This document shows, one piece after another, positions 18,297-25,792 of a stretch of DNA of 34,413 bases. The stretch is from an uncultured Bacteroidota bacterium (GTDB lineage: Bacteria > Bacteroidota > Bacteroidia > Chitinophagales > Chitinophagaceae): NCBI GenBank assembly GCA_903887005.1, contig CAISOH010000150.1, forward strand, positions 1 to 34,413. Reading direction: 5' to 3'. Below the pieces are notes generated by a model. It was not told the origin of the DNA. It made no database searches and was given only the letters and a program-made list of their open reading frames with translations. Numbering within the stretch: the first letter of the stretch is position 1; every line of letters starts with the position of its first letter. The position numbers and the translations under genes are program-made.

Positions 18297-19385
18297 TTAC
18301 TGCTCCTCTTTCACTCCCATCAGATAAGCCTTAATAAAATCATCCAACTCTCCATCCATCACCGGCTGCACATTACCAACTTCATAACCTGTGCGGTGAT
18401 CTTTAATCATTTTGTATGGATGGAAAACGTAAGACCGTATTTGGGACCCCCATTCAATTTTCTTCTTGTTGGAATTGGTAGCGTTGAGTATTTCCTGGCG
18501 CTTACGCATTTCCTCTTCATAGAGGCGGCTTTTCAGCATAGTCATTGCTTTCTCGCGGTTCTCGCCCTGTGTTCTGGCTATCTGGCACTCGACAACAATA
18601 CCTGATGGAATATGCTTGATGCGCACTGCTGTTTCTACCTTGTTCACATTTTGACCGCCTGAGCCACCTGATCTGAAAAAGGACCATTCTATTTCTGCCG
18701 GGCTTACCTGTATATCTATAGTATCATCTATAAGGGGATACACAAATACCGACGCAAAAGAAGTATGCCTGCGTGCGTTGGAATCAAACGGCGATATGCG
18801 CACTAAGCGATGCACGCCGCTTTCCGCTTTGAGGAGACCATAAGCAAACGGGCCATCAAATTCCAGGGTTGCCTGCTTGATGCCTGCCCCATCTCCATAC
18901 TGCACATCTATCTCGCTCACCTTCCAGCCCTGCTTTTCTCCATACATGCGGTACATGCGCAGCAGCATTTCCGCCCAGTCCTGGCTTTCGGTGCCGCCTG
19001 CGCCGCTGTTTATTACCAGCATAGCGGGCATTTCATCTTCCGGCTCATTCAGCGTGGACTTGAATTCAAGCTCGTCAATTTCCCTACGTGCCTTATCGTA
19101 AGATTCCTTGACCTCTTCTTCCTTTGCCTCACCCTCTTTCCAGAAGTCGAACAGCACGGCAAAATCCTCGATGGAAGATTTTACTTTTTCATAAAACCCA
19201 ATCCAGTATTGATTGATCTTTATTTCTTTCAGTGTTGCTGTAGCGCGGGCATTATCGTCCCAGAAACCGGGTGAAAGGGTTAATTGCCGGTCATTTTCCA
19301 GCTTGGCCATCCGGTCGTCAATACGCAGAAAGCGGTGCAGATGTTGTATGCGTTCCCGCATCTCTTTCAGGTTCTCCTGTGTCAT
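18297..19385 (-). CDS. prfB: Peptide chain release factor 2
   Basis: 362 residues, usual length for RF2. The stop-codon reading tripeptide SPF is at 198-200 and the peptidyl-tRNA hydrolysis motif GGQ is at 243-245 in SGGSGGQNVNK. The N-terminal helical domain, the SGAGGTESQDWA stretch and the C-terminal GWGSQIRSYV-type motif are all present. It releases peptides at UGA and UAA codons. Many bacteria, including many Bacteroidota, encode RF2 with a programmed +1 frameshift near codon 25. Here the frame is continuous: the place where a YL-stop-D junction is expected reads FLRIDDR. The -7 element TACCTTTG ends eight bases before the ATG, so the mRNA leader must be very short. First gene of a probable prfB / GyrB-like / ABC transcript. 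Confidence 0.96.
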   Translation of the reverse strand: MTQENLKEMRERIQHLHRFLRIDDRMAKLENDRQLTLSPGFWDDNARATATLKEIKINQYWIGFYEKVKSSIEDFAVLFDFWKEGEAKEEEVKESYDKARREIDELEFKSTLNEPEDEMPAMLVINSGAGGTESQDWAEMLLRMYRMYGEKQGWKVSEIDVQYGDGAGIKQATLEFDGPFAYGLLKAESGVHRLVRISPFDSNARRHTSFASVFVYPLIDDTIDIQVSPAEIEWSFFRSGGSGGQNVNKVETAVRIKHIPSGIVVECQIARTQGENREKAMTMLKSRLYEEEMRKRQEILNATNSNKKKIEWGSQIRSYVFHPYKMIKDHRTGYEVGNVQPVMDGELDDFIKAYLMGVKEEQ

Positions 19386-19393
19386 AGCGGGTG

Positions 19394-19401
19394 CAAAGGT
19401 A
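19394..19401 (-). promoter_or_regulatory. prfB promoter -7 element, TACCTTTG
   Basis: A perfect TAnnTTTG on the - strand ends eight bases before the prfB ATG, which predicts a leader of only a few bases. No TTG at the usual 19-21 base distance is seen; the nearest is 23 bases away and falls inside repeat array 2. Confidence 0.6.
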
Positions 19402-19409
19402 AGTATCTT

Positions 19410-19537
19410 AATGGCTTAATTGCGCAATGGCTTAATGGCTTAATTAATGTGAAAATGTGGAAATGCGAAAATGTGATGACCACAAGTTTAATGGCTCAAT
19501 TGCTTAAAGGCTGAATGGCTTAATGTAATGTGACCAT
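19410..19537. repeat. Octamer-period intergenic array 2
   Basis: Sixteen 8-base units in constant phase directly upstream of the prfB promoter. AATGGCTT is at 19410, 19426, 19434 and 19514; AATGGCTC at 19490; TGAAAATG, TGGAAATG and CGAAAATG follow each other at 19450, 19458 and 19466. Related units continue less clearly to about 19553. The unit types are shared with array 1 at 13193. Confidence 0.78.
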
Positions 19538-19553
19538 GTGGTTAATGTTAAAG

Positions 19554-19934
19554 GCATGGCCAGCATCATTTTCCAGTCCCCATTTTTGATCCTTGAATTC
19601 ATAAAATATCCAAAGGCTGGCGCGATTTGCGTCAGCCTTCGGGGCGGGAAAATTTTATATGGAGTTTTTGAGGAGGGGAAATTCATTGTTTCTATTCAAA
19701 GTATATCCAATAGTATGCCAGAATCTTAATTTATTGAAAATCAATAATTTAAAATTTTACACAGCAGTAAAATTTATTCAATTCCGGAAAATTTTTCCAG
19801 ATATTGGAAATCATATTGATATGGAAAGAAGAAAAGGATAAATAATCTGCAAAGTCTAAGTGTAATAAATATTGAATTTGCTATGTTGACGATTATAAAT
19901 ATGGCGATCAATTAGTTAACAATATTCAGCACAG
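19554..19934. other. AT-rich gene-poor stretch
   Basis: Apart from the inverted repeat at 19613-19639, nothing functional is recognised. Short frames on both strands (about 60 codons) cross the inverted repeat and look non-coding. The motif TCAATAATTTAAAATTTT near 19740 resembles one near 22320, so both could be remnants of a common upstream region. Confidence 0.4.
19613..19639. repeat. Isolated 11-bp inverted repeat
   Basis: AAGGCTGGCGC (19613-19623) pairs with GCGTCAGCCTT (19629-19639), with one G-U pair, around a five-base loop. It is GC-rich in an AT-rich setting, has no T-run and no gene ending nearby, so its role is unclear. Confidence 0.5.
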
Positions 19935-19963
19935 GTGTTCCACACCGAAAAGGTGTGGGACAC
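19935..19963. repeat. Strong GC-rich palindrome, REP-like or terminator
   Basis: GTGTTCCACACC and GGTGTGGGACAC form a 12-bp stem with one G-U pair around a five-base GAAAA loop. It lies just after the 3' end of the small - strand gene at 19974 but has no T-run in that direction. The form resembles repetitive extragenic palindromes mobilised by RAYT-type transposases; only one copy is in this window. Confidence 0.55.
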
Positions 19964-19973
19964 CCCCAAGACC

Positions 19974-20195
19974 TCAACAAAATACCATATTGACAGCATC
20001 AAAATATAGAATATGCCTGGCTAATAACTGATATTTATCATCGAGATCGCATTGTATTATCTTCTCATAAGAAGGATTGCCTTTATTTCCCAATTGAGTT
20101 TCAAGTTCTCTGAGGCTCCAATTATGTTCGGAAAGTTTGCCACGTTCATTTTTCAATGGAATGATTGTTAATTCAGGAAATATATTTTGGGGCAT
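19974..20195 (-). CDS. Small hypothetical protein
   Basis: 73 residues, no signal peptide and no membrane segment, mixed charge with a hydrophobic C-terminal third (LLARHILYFDAVNMVF). The frame is bounded by a stop five codons upstream of the ATG, so it cannot be longer. Support for a real gene: a perfect TAGGTTTG promoter element 29 bases before the ATG and a hairpin just after the stop. I do not recognise the family. It is divergent from the T9SS gene at 20307. Confidence 0.45.
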   Translation of the reverse strand: MPQNIFPELTIIPLKNERGKLSEHNWSLRELETQLGNKGNPSYEKIIQCDLDDKYQLLARHILYFDAVNMVFC

Positions 20196-20224
20196 TAAGA
20201 TATTGATTCAATTTATCTGTATGT

Positions 20225-20232
20225 CAAACCTA
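20225..20232 (-). promoter_or_regulatory. -7 element TAGGTTTG of the small - strand gene
   Basis: A perfect TAnnTTTG on the - strand, 29 bases upstream of the ATG at 20195. No matching TTG is found at the usual distance upstream, so this is moderate evidence only. Confidence 0.4.
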
Positions 20233-20306
20233 AGATTTACGATAATTTATACGTCTATATTATTGGCACAGGTATATACTATGCAATGTAATAATTAAAT
20301 AAGCCT

Positions 20307-21992
20307 ATGAAAAAGCTATTCTCTCTTACCATTTTAGCATTTTGCTTTACAAGCATACAAACCAAAGCGCAAAAGCCCTTTAATACAATGGATTCTATTG
20401 ATGTAAATAATATTAATGCTGCCGTACTGGTGCATGGAGATATGTTTTGGGATCCTGCAAAGGGTGCAGCGCATTGTAATTTTCCGGCGAATGCTCCAAC
20501 AAATATAAATTTCGCCAGCGCTTTGTGGATGTCGGGATACGATGGTTCCAGCCAGTTGCATGTGGCTGCGCAAACCTACCGGCAAGATGGCAACGATTAC
20601 TGGCCAGGCCCACTTGACGCCAGCGACACGCTAACGTATAGTACATCAGGCAACTGGGCCAAAATATGGAAGGTAAACCGTTCAGACATACAATCCTTCC
20701 AGGCATTAACTACTCATACTACAAGTAACACACCACCCATGATACTGACTTGGCCTGCAAAAGGGAACGCTAATGCACAGGGCAATGGCGGAGCCGTTCT
20801 TTCGATAACAAATGACATGGCCCCATTCGTTGACCTGAATCACAATGGGATATATGAACCTTTACTTGGCGAGTATCCGGATATTCCTGGCGACCAGGCC
20901 CTTTGGTGGGTATTCAGCGACAACGGGCCTACGCATACACAAAGTAATGGAAAACCTTTAGGAGTGGAAGTTCACGCAATGGCCTATGGATATAACAGAG
21001 GAACACTTATTGACAATGTTATTTATTATGACTACAAAGTCATTAACAGATCTCCCAATACTTATACAAATTTCAGGTTAGGGCTTTGGGATGATGTTGA
21101 TCTCGGTAGGGATTTTGATGATTTTATTGGTTTTGATTCCACACACAGAATGGGTATTGTATACAATGGTGTTGAAGATGACGGTGGTGGCAGTGGTGGC
21201 GGGCACCCGGCCAACTCGTACGGCAGAAAAATACCTATTGCAGGTATTACTATGGTCGTCTTACCTGGAGATATAGGTACAAGTTATGTTCCTGCCGGGA
21301 GCTTCATGTATTATAATAATGATTTCTCAATTATAGGGAATCCTTCTTCCGACACTGTCTGCAACTGTTATATGCGCTCAATGATTAGCGACGGAAAACA
21401 TATAAAAAATGATTTTAAAGGCGCTGGAATGGGTAGTACAGGTTATGGGCCAGGACCGGATTGTAATTATTTGTTCACGGGTGATCCATCTGATTCTTCT
21501 CAATGGTCCGAATGTAGTGCTGGAAATATGCCCGGGGACAGGCGTTTTATCATAACCAGCAATGACTTTACTTCGAATCCAGGAAGCGTTCAGAACATAG
21601 TAATGGCTTTGGTTACAACAAACCCTGACACATTGAATGGCTGTCCTTTATCTGGCTTTGCAGGTATAAAAACAGTAGCGGATACCGCATGGGAAATTTA
21701 TCATAATCCTCTGCCGCCAAATTTAGTTCCAATTTCGAAAGTATCAGCTGGCAATGCCATGAATATCTATCCAAACCCGGCACATGATAAATTGTATATT
21801 GAAAATACTGGAAACTGCATTGCAGATGAAACTATAACCATCTATAACACTTTAGGCCAGGTAGTATATGTCCCAATCAATAATACCGGGCAAAAATCAG
21901 AAGCCGATATAAGTCAACTACCTTGCGGATTATATAATATACTATACCGGAAAGGCAATATGCAAACAACTGCGAGATTTGTGAAGGAATAA
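20307..21992 (+). CDS. Secreted protein with T9SS type A sorting domain
   Basis: 561 residues. The signal peptide ends at TKAQ (about 1-22). Residues 25-470 form one secreted region containing a Ca-binding-type loop VDLNHNGIYEP (about 177-187), paired cysteines (for example DTVCNCY and GPDCNY) and Gly-rich turns; no enzyme motif is recognised. The last 80 residues are a T9SS sorting domain: MNIYPNPAHDKLYIENTG, then ITIYNTLGQVVY and LPCGLYNILYRKG, ending in a basic tail. It should be secreted by T9SS and released or attached to the surface. Its sorting domain is closely matched by a fragment in the mosaic pseudogene at 22739-23267. A 17-bp hairpin follows the stop by 66 bases. Confidence 0.88.
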   Translation: MKKLFSLTILAFCFTSIQTKAQKPFNTMDSIDVNNINAAVLVHGDMFWDPAKGAAHCNFPANAPTNINFASALWMSGYDGSSQLHVAAQTYRQDGNDYWPGPLDASDTLTYSTSGNWAKIWKVNRSDIQSFQALTTHTTSNTPPMILTWPAKGNANAQGNGGAVLSITNDMAPFVDLNHNGIYEPLLGEYPDIPGDQALWWVFSDNGPTHTQSNGKPLGVEVHAMAYGYNRGTLIDNVIYYDYKVINRSPNTYTNFRLGLWDDVDLGRDFDDFIGFDSTHRMGIVYNGVEDDGGGSGGGHPANSYGRKIPIAGITMVVLPGDIGTSYVPAGSFMYYNNDFSIIGNPSSDTVCNCYMRSMISDGKHIKNDFKGAGMGSTGYGPGPDCNYLFTGDPSDSSQWSECSAGNMPGDRRFIITSNDFTSNPGSVQNIVMALVTTNPDTLNGCPLSGFAGIKTVADTAWEIYHNPLPPNLVPISKVSAGNAMNIYPNPAHDKLYIENTGNCIADETITIYNTLGQVVYVPINNTGQKSEADISQLPCGLYNILYRKGNMQTTARFVKE

Positions 21993-22058
21993 CCAATTTC
22001 CTGCTTATCCATGTCAGAATCAGGATGCCTTGAAACAAACCATACATTGAAACAATAA

Positions 22059-22099
22059 AATAATCTTTCTGAATTCCTGTGAAATTCAGAAAGATTATT
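22059..22099. terminator. Bidirectional hairpin terminator between convergent genes
   Basis: AATAATCTTTCTGAATT (22059-22075) and its perfect reverse complement (22083-22099) flank a seven-base loop. It lies between the T9SS gene ending at 21992 and the small - strand gene ending at 22117. On the - strand it is followed by TTTTATTGTTT, a good termination tail; on the + strand the tail is poor. Confidence 0.75.
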
Positions 22100-22116
22100 A
22101 AATGGATAATTCTTAC

Positions 22117-22296
22117 TTATTTATTCATGGTATGGTTATTACTACCCTCATTGATTTTATAAGTTACAATTACCCCAGCCATGCAAACTCCCATGATGAA
22201 TAATAACCATCGGGGATCATTTTCAATAATCTTGCTCAATGGCAGGAAATACAATACTGCAATAAATATTATAAATAAATATTTTTGTTTCCTCAT
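22117..22296 (-). CDS. 59-residue membrane protein with two predicted helices
   Basis: The frame runs from ATG (22296) to TAA (22117). MRKQKYLFIIFIAVLYFLPL starts the first hydrophobic helix (about 6-22). A polar SKIIENDPR loop follows, then WLLFIMGVCMAGVIVTY as the second helix (about 30-46), and a hydrophilic tail ending MNK. The positive N-terminus and the clean helix-loop-helix plan argue for a real small inner-membrane protein. The hairpin terminator 18 bases after its stop, with a T-rich tail in its direction, supports transcription. No family recognised; it could be a TA-type toxin or a membrane regulator, but nothing in the sequence decides this. Confidence 0.55.
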   Translation of the reverse strand: MRKQKYLFIIFIAVLYFLPLSKIIENDPRWLLFIMGVCMAGVIVTYKINEGSNNHTMNK

Positions 22297-22299
22297 AGA

Positions 22300-22580
22300 A
22301 AATTATTTAGTGTGTGAAATTCAATAATTTACAATTTTGAGTTAAGAAGAGTACTAGTAGCGTTATAAATATCAATTATAGTGCCATAAATTTAAACAAT
22401 TGATTTTCAATTAATTAGTATATTAATATGGCGATAAATATTCCATATTATGGAAATTTTGTCCAAAAAAGAGAAAAATTGATTCTATTCTCCCTGGTCT
22501 TAGGGAAGCTGAATTTGTATGCTGCAGAAGTTGTTCAATACAAACTATGCAAAATAGTTTTCAGAAGAAAAGCAATTCAA
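22300..22580. other. AT-rich gene-less stretch
   Basis: Mostly A+T with short imperfect inverted repeats (for example around ATATTCCATATTATGGAA near 22440). No open frame of coding quality and no clear promoter. It separates the small membrane protein gene from the octamer array and the mosaic pseudogene. Confidence 0.4.
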
Positions 22581-22591
22581 TATCAGATGAG

Positions 22592-22647
22592 CAGCTAATC
22601 ACCACATCAGCTAATCAGCTGATTACCGCATCAGCTAATTGCAAAGC
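22592..22647. repeat. Octamer-period intergenic array 3
   Basis: Seven 8-base units in phase. CAGCTAAT is at 22592, 22608 and 22632, CAGCTGAT at 22616, with CACCACAT and TACCGCAT at 22600 and 22624. The unit sequence differs from arrays 1 and 2 but the period is the same. Confidence 0.65.
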
Positions 22648-22738
22648 TGTTTCATTAATTAAGTTCTGATTTATAGTAATTGGGTCTTTTTTTATGCCTT
22701 TTATTATATTGCATAACATTAGTACCCGGAAAATGATT

Positions 22739-23267
22739 ATGAGCAGGCTACATTATTTCTTTTTACTTTTTTTGATAACGTTTTTCAGCGCATGTAAGAA
22801 AGACCTTTTGCATCTGCAGAAGGTGCAGCAACTTAACAGCAATACTACCTCCCGGCTAAACAATATCAGGTTTATCAACGATAGTATTTGTATTATAGCA
22901 GGGGGCGTACAATTCCTGCAATCAGAAGTACTCAGGTAACACATGGTATTCCCAGGATGTAAACGGGGATAATTTTACTGCGATGGATATTCATGGTGAT
23001 GAGATTTGGATGTGCGGGTCGAACGGAGCAATGCTATAAAAATCTACCCTAATCCTGCACCTGATAGACTATTTATTGAAAATACTGGTAACAACTATGG
23101 AGATGAAACCATAATCATTTACAACGTCATAGGGCAAGCAATGAATGTTCCAATTGTCAAAAACAACAACGGATTCGTAATTGACATAGCCTGTTACCTG
23201 CAGGATTTTATGATGTGCTTTAAGGACTGCTGGTATGCAAAAAGCAGATAAGTTTGCAAAAGAGTAA
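22739..23267 (+). pseudogene. Mosaic pseudogene: BNR-lipoprotein fragments joined to a T9SS sorting-domain fragment
   Basis: Part A (22739-22935) encodes a lipoprotein start (SACKKDLLHLQKVQQLNSN) nearly identical to the intact gene at 24807. Part B (22936-23028) matches that gene at 25396-25488 at the DNA level, so about 380 bases of the middle are missing; the joint falls at a shared GAG/CAGG. Part C (23028-23267) matches the 3' end of the T9SS gene at 20307 (IYPNPAPDRLFIENTG), beginning at the shared GCAATGC. The frame breaks at the A/B joint (stop within a few codons) and again in part C, where LPAGFYDVL and later ADKFAKE lie in displaced frames. It is followed by a good terminator. It shows past recombination between local paralogues. 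Confidence 0.85.
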
Positions 23268-23285
23268 TGTTGCTATCTTATTTTC

Positions 23286-23314
23286 AAGCCTGAATTCCAA
23301 CTACAGGCTTTTTT
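23286..23314 (+). terminator. Rho-independent terminator after the mosaic pseudogene
   Basis: AAGCCTG (23286-23292) pairs with CAGGCTT (23304-23310) across an eleven-base loop and runs straight into a T tract to 23314. It lies upstream of the ATG at 23344, which rules out a longer N-terminus for that gene. Confidence 0.8.
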
Positions 23315-23343
23315 ATGTAATTTTCAGCACGAAACCTGCATGG

Positions 23344-24792
23344 ATGGAATTTATCAGAAAATACTACAAGCCTATACTGTGTTGTATTCCTTTGATAAGT
23401 TTGTTACTGCATTGGCACGTACTTAACTTAGACCTCGTAGGCATCCATGTATGGCGGCAAACTGAAACCCAAACAGTTATTAATAACTTCTACAGGGATG
23501 ATATTAACATTCTCAATCCACGGTTCAACGATCATGCGGATACAGACAGGCTTCATAGGATGGAGTTTCCTGTCATGCAGTGGCTGTTCGCATGGTTTTA
23601 CAGGTTGTTGGGGCCACATATAGCAGTAAGCAGAGTACTTACATTTATCATCGGCCTGTTTTCGGTTTATGGAATATTTTTTCTTTGCGACCAAATTTTC
23701 AGGAATAAAACTATAGCTACCCTCTGTGCCTGGTGTTTCAATTTCTCTCCTGTTTTCTATTATTATACAATTAATCCAATGCCGGATAATTTTGCTCTTT
23801 GCTGTGCTATCTGGTGTATAGGATTTTTCTATTCTTATTTAAACACAGTTAAAATAAAATATATACTTTTAAGTGCCTTATTTCTCTGCCTTGCTACATT
23901 AGCAAAGTTACCTTTCATAATATACGGCTCTTTTATTTTTACTTTTGCTGTTTTAGCATTAACGCGGAAAGTTCATACCGGCAAACAATTACTCCGGATT
24001 GCATTAATTTATTTATTGTTCCTTCTGCCGGCGATTGCCTGGTATATTATGGTGATACCGGGATGGGAGATCGGAGGTGTAAAGGGTATGCTGGATACAA
24101 GACTTAACCACCCTGTAATATTTGATGTCTTGAAAGGCACTCTTATTTCTATTCTTCCGGAACTGCTTATTAATTATGGTTCGGTATTATTTTTCATAGC
24201 CGGATTTTATTTAATGTTTAAAAGCAAGCTTTACATTAACCGGTATTTTCTTATTTTTCTTTTTTGGGGTATCACGATAATAATGTACTTCTTATATGAA
24301 ATGAACATCATTGATATTGTGCATGATTATTACCTGTTCCCGTTTTTGCCTCCAATCTTTTTGCTTGTTGCTTATGGTTCATATCGTTTGCTGGCATGCG
24401 GCAATTTTTTAAGGCCATTATCGTTATTTTGCCTGGCTATACTTCCGCTAACAGCTTATTTGAGGATTGATTCACGTTGGGATACTTCAGACCCGGGGTT
24501 TAATTCAGTTTACTTTAAATATAAAAATCAGTTGCGTGACATAACTCCGCAAAATGCATATTGTATTACAGGTAATGATGTGTCACACTATATATTGCTA
24601 TATTATATTGACCGTAAAGGGTGGGCTTTTGACAAGGACTTGTTTGATGAAAATATGCTGTCATTCTATATCAGTAAAGGTGCCGGATACTTATTTATAG
24701 ATAGTAAAATTGATACTGTTCCGGGAATTAAAGCCCATTTAGATAAAAAAATATTTGATAAAGAAACACTTCGTGTTTACAAATTAAAATAA
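23344..24792 (+). CDS. Multi-pass membrane glycosyltransferase, GT-C / PMT-ArnT type
   Basis: 482 residues from the ATG at 23344, chosen because a terminator lies inside the longer open frame and the alternative begins with TTG. About ten to twelve membrane helices. After the first helix comes GIHVWRQTETQTVINNFYRD (about 35-54), the conserved first periplasmic loop of Bacteroidota GT39-like enzymes, followed by a NPMPDNFAL stretch (about 142). Such enzymes transfer sugars from lipid-phosphate donors on the outer face of the inner membrane, to lipid A, glycans or proteins. The acceptor is unknown. First gene of a tight three-gene unit with the lipoprotein (14 bases on) and the second membrane protein. 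Confidence 0.8.
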   Translation: MEFIRKYYKPILCCIPLISLLLHWHVLNLDLVGIHVWRQTETQTVINNFYRDDINILNPRFNDHADTDRLHRMEFPVMQWLFAWFYRLLGPHIAVSRVLTFIIGLFSVYGIFFLCDQIFRNKTIATLCAWCFNFSPVFYYYTINPMPDNFALCCAIWCIGFFYSYLNTVKIKYILLSALFLCLATLAKLPFIIYGSFIFTFAVLALTRKVHTGKQLLRIALIYLLFLLPAIAWYIMVIPGWEIGGVKGMLDTRLNHPVIFDVLKGTLISILPELLINYGSVLFFIAGFYLMFKSKLYINRYFLIFLFWGITIIMYFLYEMNIIDIVHDYYLFPFLPPIFLLVAYGSYRLLACGNFLRPLSLFCLAILPLTAYLRIDSRWDTSDPGFNSVYFKYKNQLRDITPQNAYCITGNDVSHYILLYYIDRKGWAFDKDLFDENMLSFYISKGAGYLFIDSKIDTVPGIKAHLDKKIFDKETLRVYKLK

Positions 24793-24806
24793 CGAAATTC
24801 GCAACC

Positions 24807-25775
24807 ATGTTCCGGTATTTATACTGCTTTTTTACTGTCTTTCTTATCTTGATTGCAAATTCCTGCAAGAAAGATCTTTTGCATTTGCAGAAAGTCCAAC
24901 AACTTAATAGCAATACTACTTCCCGGCTAAATAATATCCGGTTTACTGATGATAGTGTTTGTATCATAGCAGGCGGTATACAATGGGAAAAGTCGGAAGT
25001 GCTGAGATCGACTGATGGTGGTTACACCTGGGTCGCCAATTCTTACCCTTATGCTCCCAAGGAAATGTATGGTATGGGCGTTTCACCAAACGGCAATATT
25101 TTTTTATCTGGTGTTGACGGCGATGTTTTACATTCTAAAGATAATGGTTTAACCTGGCAATTTAACCGTATAAACAATTGGTTAAGCTATGTAGGTGGAT
25201 GTTTCTACACCCCTGATACCGGCATTTTTGTAAGCACCATTCTTCAGCGACAATGTACGATAACCCGGGTTGACGCCAACTTCAATATCATAGACGAAAA
25301 AACCTACCTGTTCGGATTGAATAATATTTATATGGTAAGCCCGGCAACGGGCTATGTAATTGGCTATGGGGCCGTAATGAAAACCACAGACCGAGGTAAC
25401 ACATGGTATTTCCAGGATGTGAACGGGGATAATTTTACGGCTATGGATATTCATGGTGATGAGATATGGATGTGCGGGTCGAACGGAGGTATATATCATA
25501 CATTTGACGGAGGCGCGCACTGGACGAATTTTCGTAATGGCAACGATATAACATTGCCGAGGTACTATCTCCGTTGCATAGTATTTATGGATGGGCAAAA
25601 CGGCTGGGCTGCCGGTGATGAGGGCAAGCTTATTTATTCAAAAGACGGGGGGCTCCATTGGTCTGAATACGACCGTTTCACCACAAACAGTATCCGGGGC
25701 ATAGCAGTTTGTCCAAATGGAGACTTACTGGTAGCCGGAGACGATGGGACTTTGTTCCGCCTGAGTACAAAATAA
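24807..25775 (+). CDS. Lipoprotein with five BNR/YCF48-type beta-propeller repeats
   Basis: 322 residues. A short signal ends at IANSC, with C20 as the lipidated cysteine followed by KKD. Five Asp-box motifs (S/T-x-D-x-G-x-x-W) are visible: STDGGYTW, SKDNGLTW, TTDRGNTW, TFDGGAHW and SKDGGLHW, spaced as in BNR or YCF48-like propellers, in about residues 65-315. No sialidase catalytic Arg triad or Tyr/Glu arrangement is clear, so a binding or scaffolding role is more likely than an enzyme. Encoded between two GT-C-like membrane proteins with gaps of 14 and 17 bases, so one transcript is likely. A decayed relative lies upstream at 22739. Confidence 0.85.
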   Translation: MFRYLYCFFTVFLILIANSCKKDLLHLQKVQQLNSNTTSRLNNIRFTDDSVCIIAGGIQWEKSEVLRSTDGGYTWVANSYPYAPKEMYGMGVSPNGNIFLSGVDGDVLHSKDNGLTWQFNRINNWLSYVGGCFYTPDTGIFVSTILQRQCTITRVDANFNIIDEKTYLFGLNNIYMVSPATGYVIGYGAVMKTTDRGNTWYFQDVNGDNFTAMDIHGDEIWMCGSNGGIYHTFDGGAHWTNFRNGNDITLPRYYLRCIVFMDGQNGWAAGDEGKLIYSKDGGLHWSEYDRFTTNSIRGIAVCPNGDLLVAGDDGTLFRLSTK

Positions 25776-25792
25776 AGCTGGAATTCTTTTCA

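Noticed and set aside
19504-19729. Short open frames on both strands over the inverted repeat at 19613
   Set aside because: They cover octamer array 2 and a hairpin, overlap each other on opposite strands, and have no coding character or promoter.
13193-22647. CRISPR array as explanation of the octamer repeats
   Set aside because: The units are 8 bases with no spacers and no cas genes are present.
23254-23343. N-terminal extension of the GT-C gene at 23344
   Set aside because: It begins with TTG inside the pseudogene and runs across a rho-independent terminator; the ATG at 23344 gives a normal membrane-protein start.
24807-25775. Sialidase activity for the BNR lipoprotein
   Set aside because: Asp-boxes are present but the arginine triad and catalytic Tyr/Glu/Asp pattern of sialidases is not apparent.
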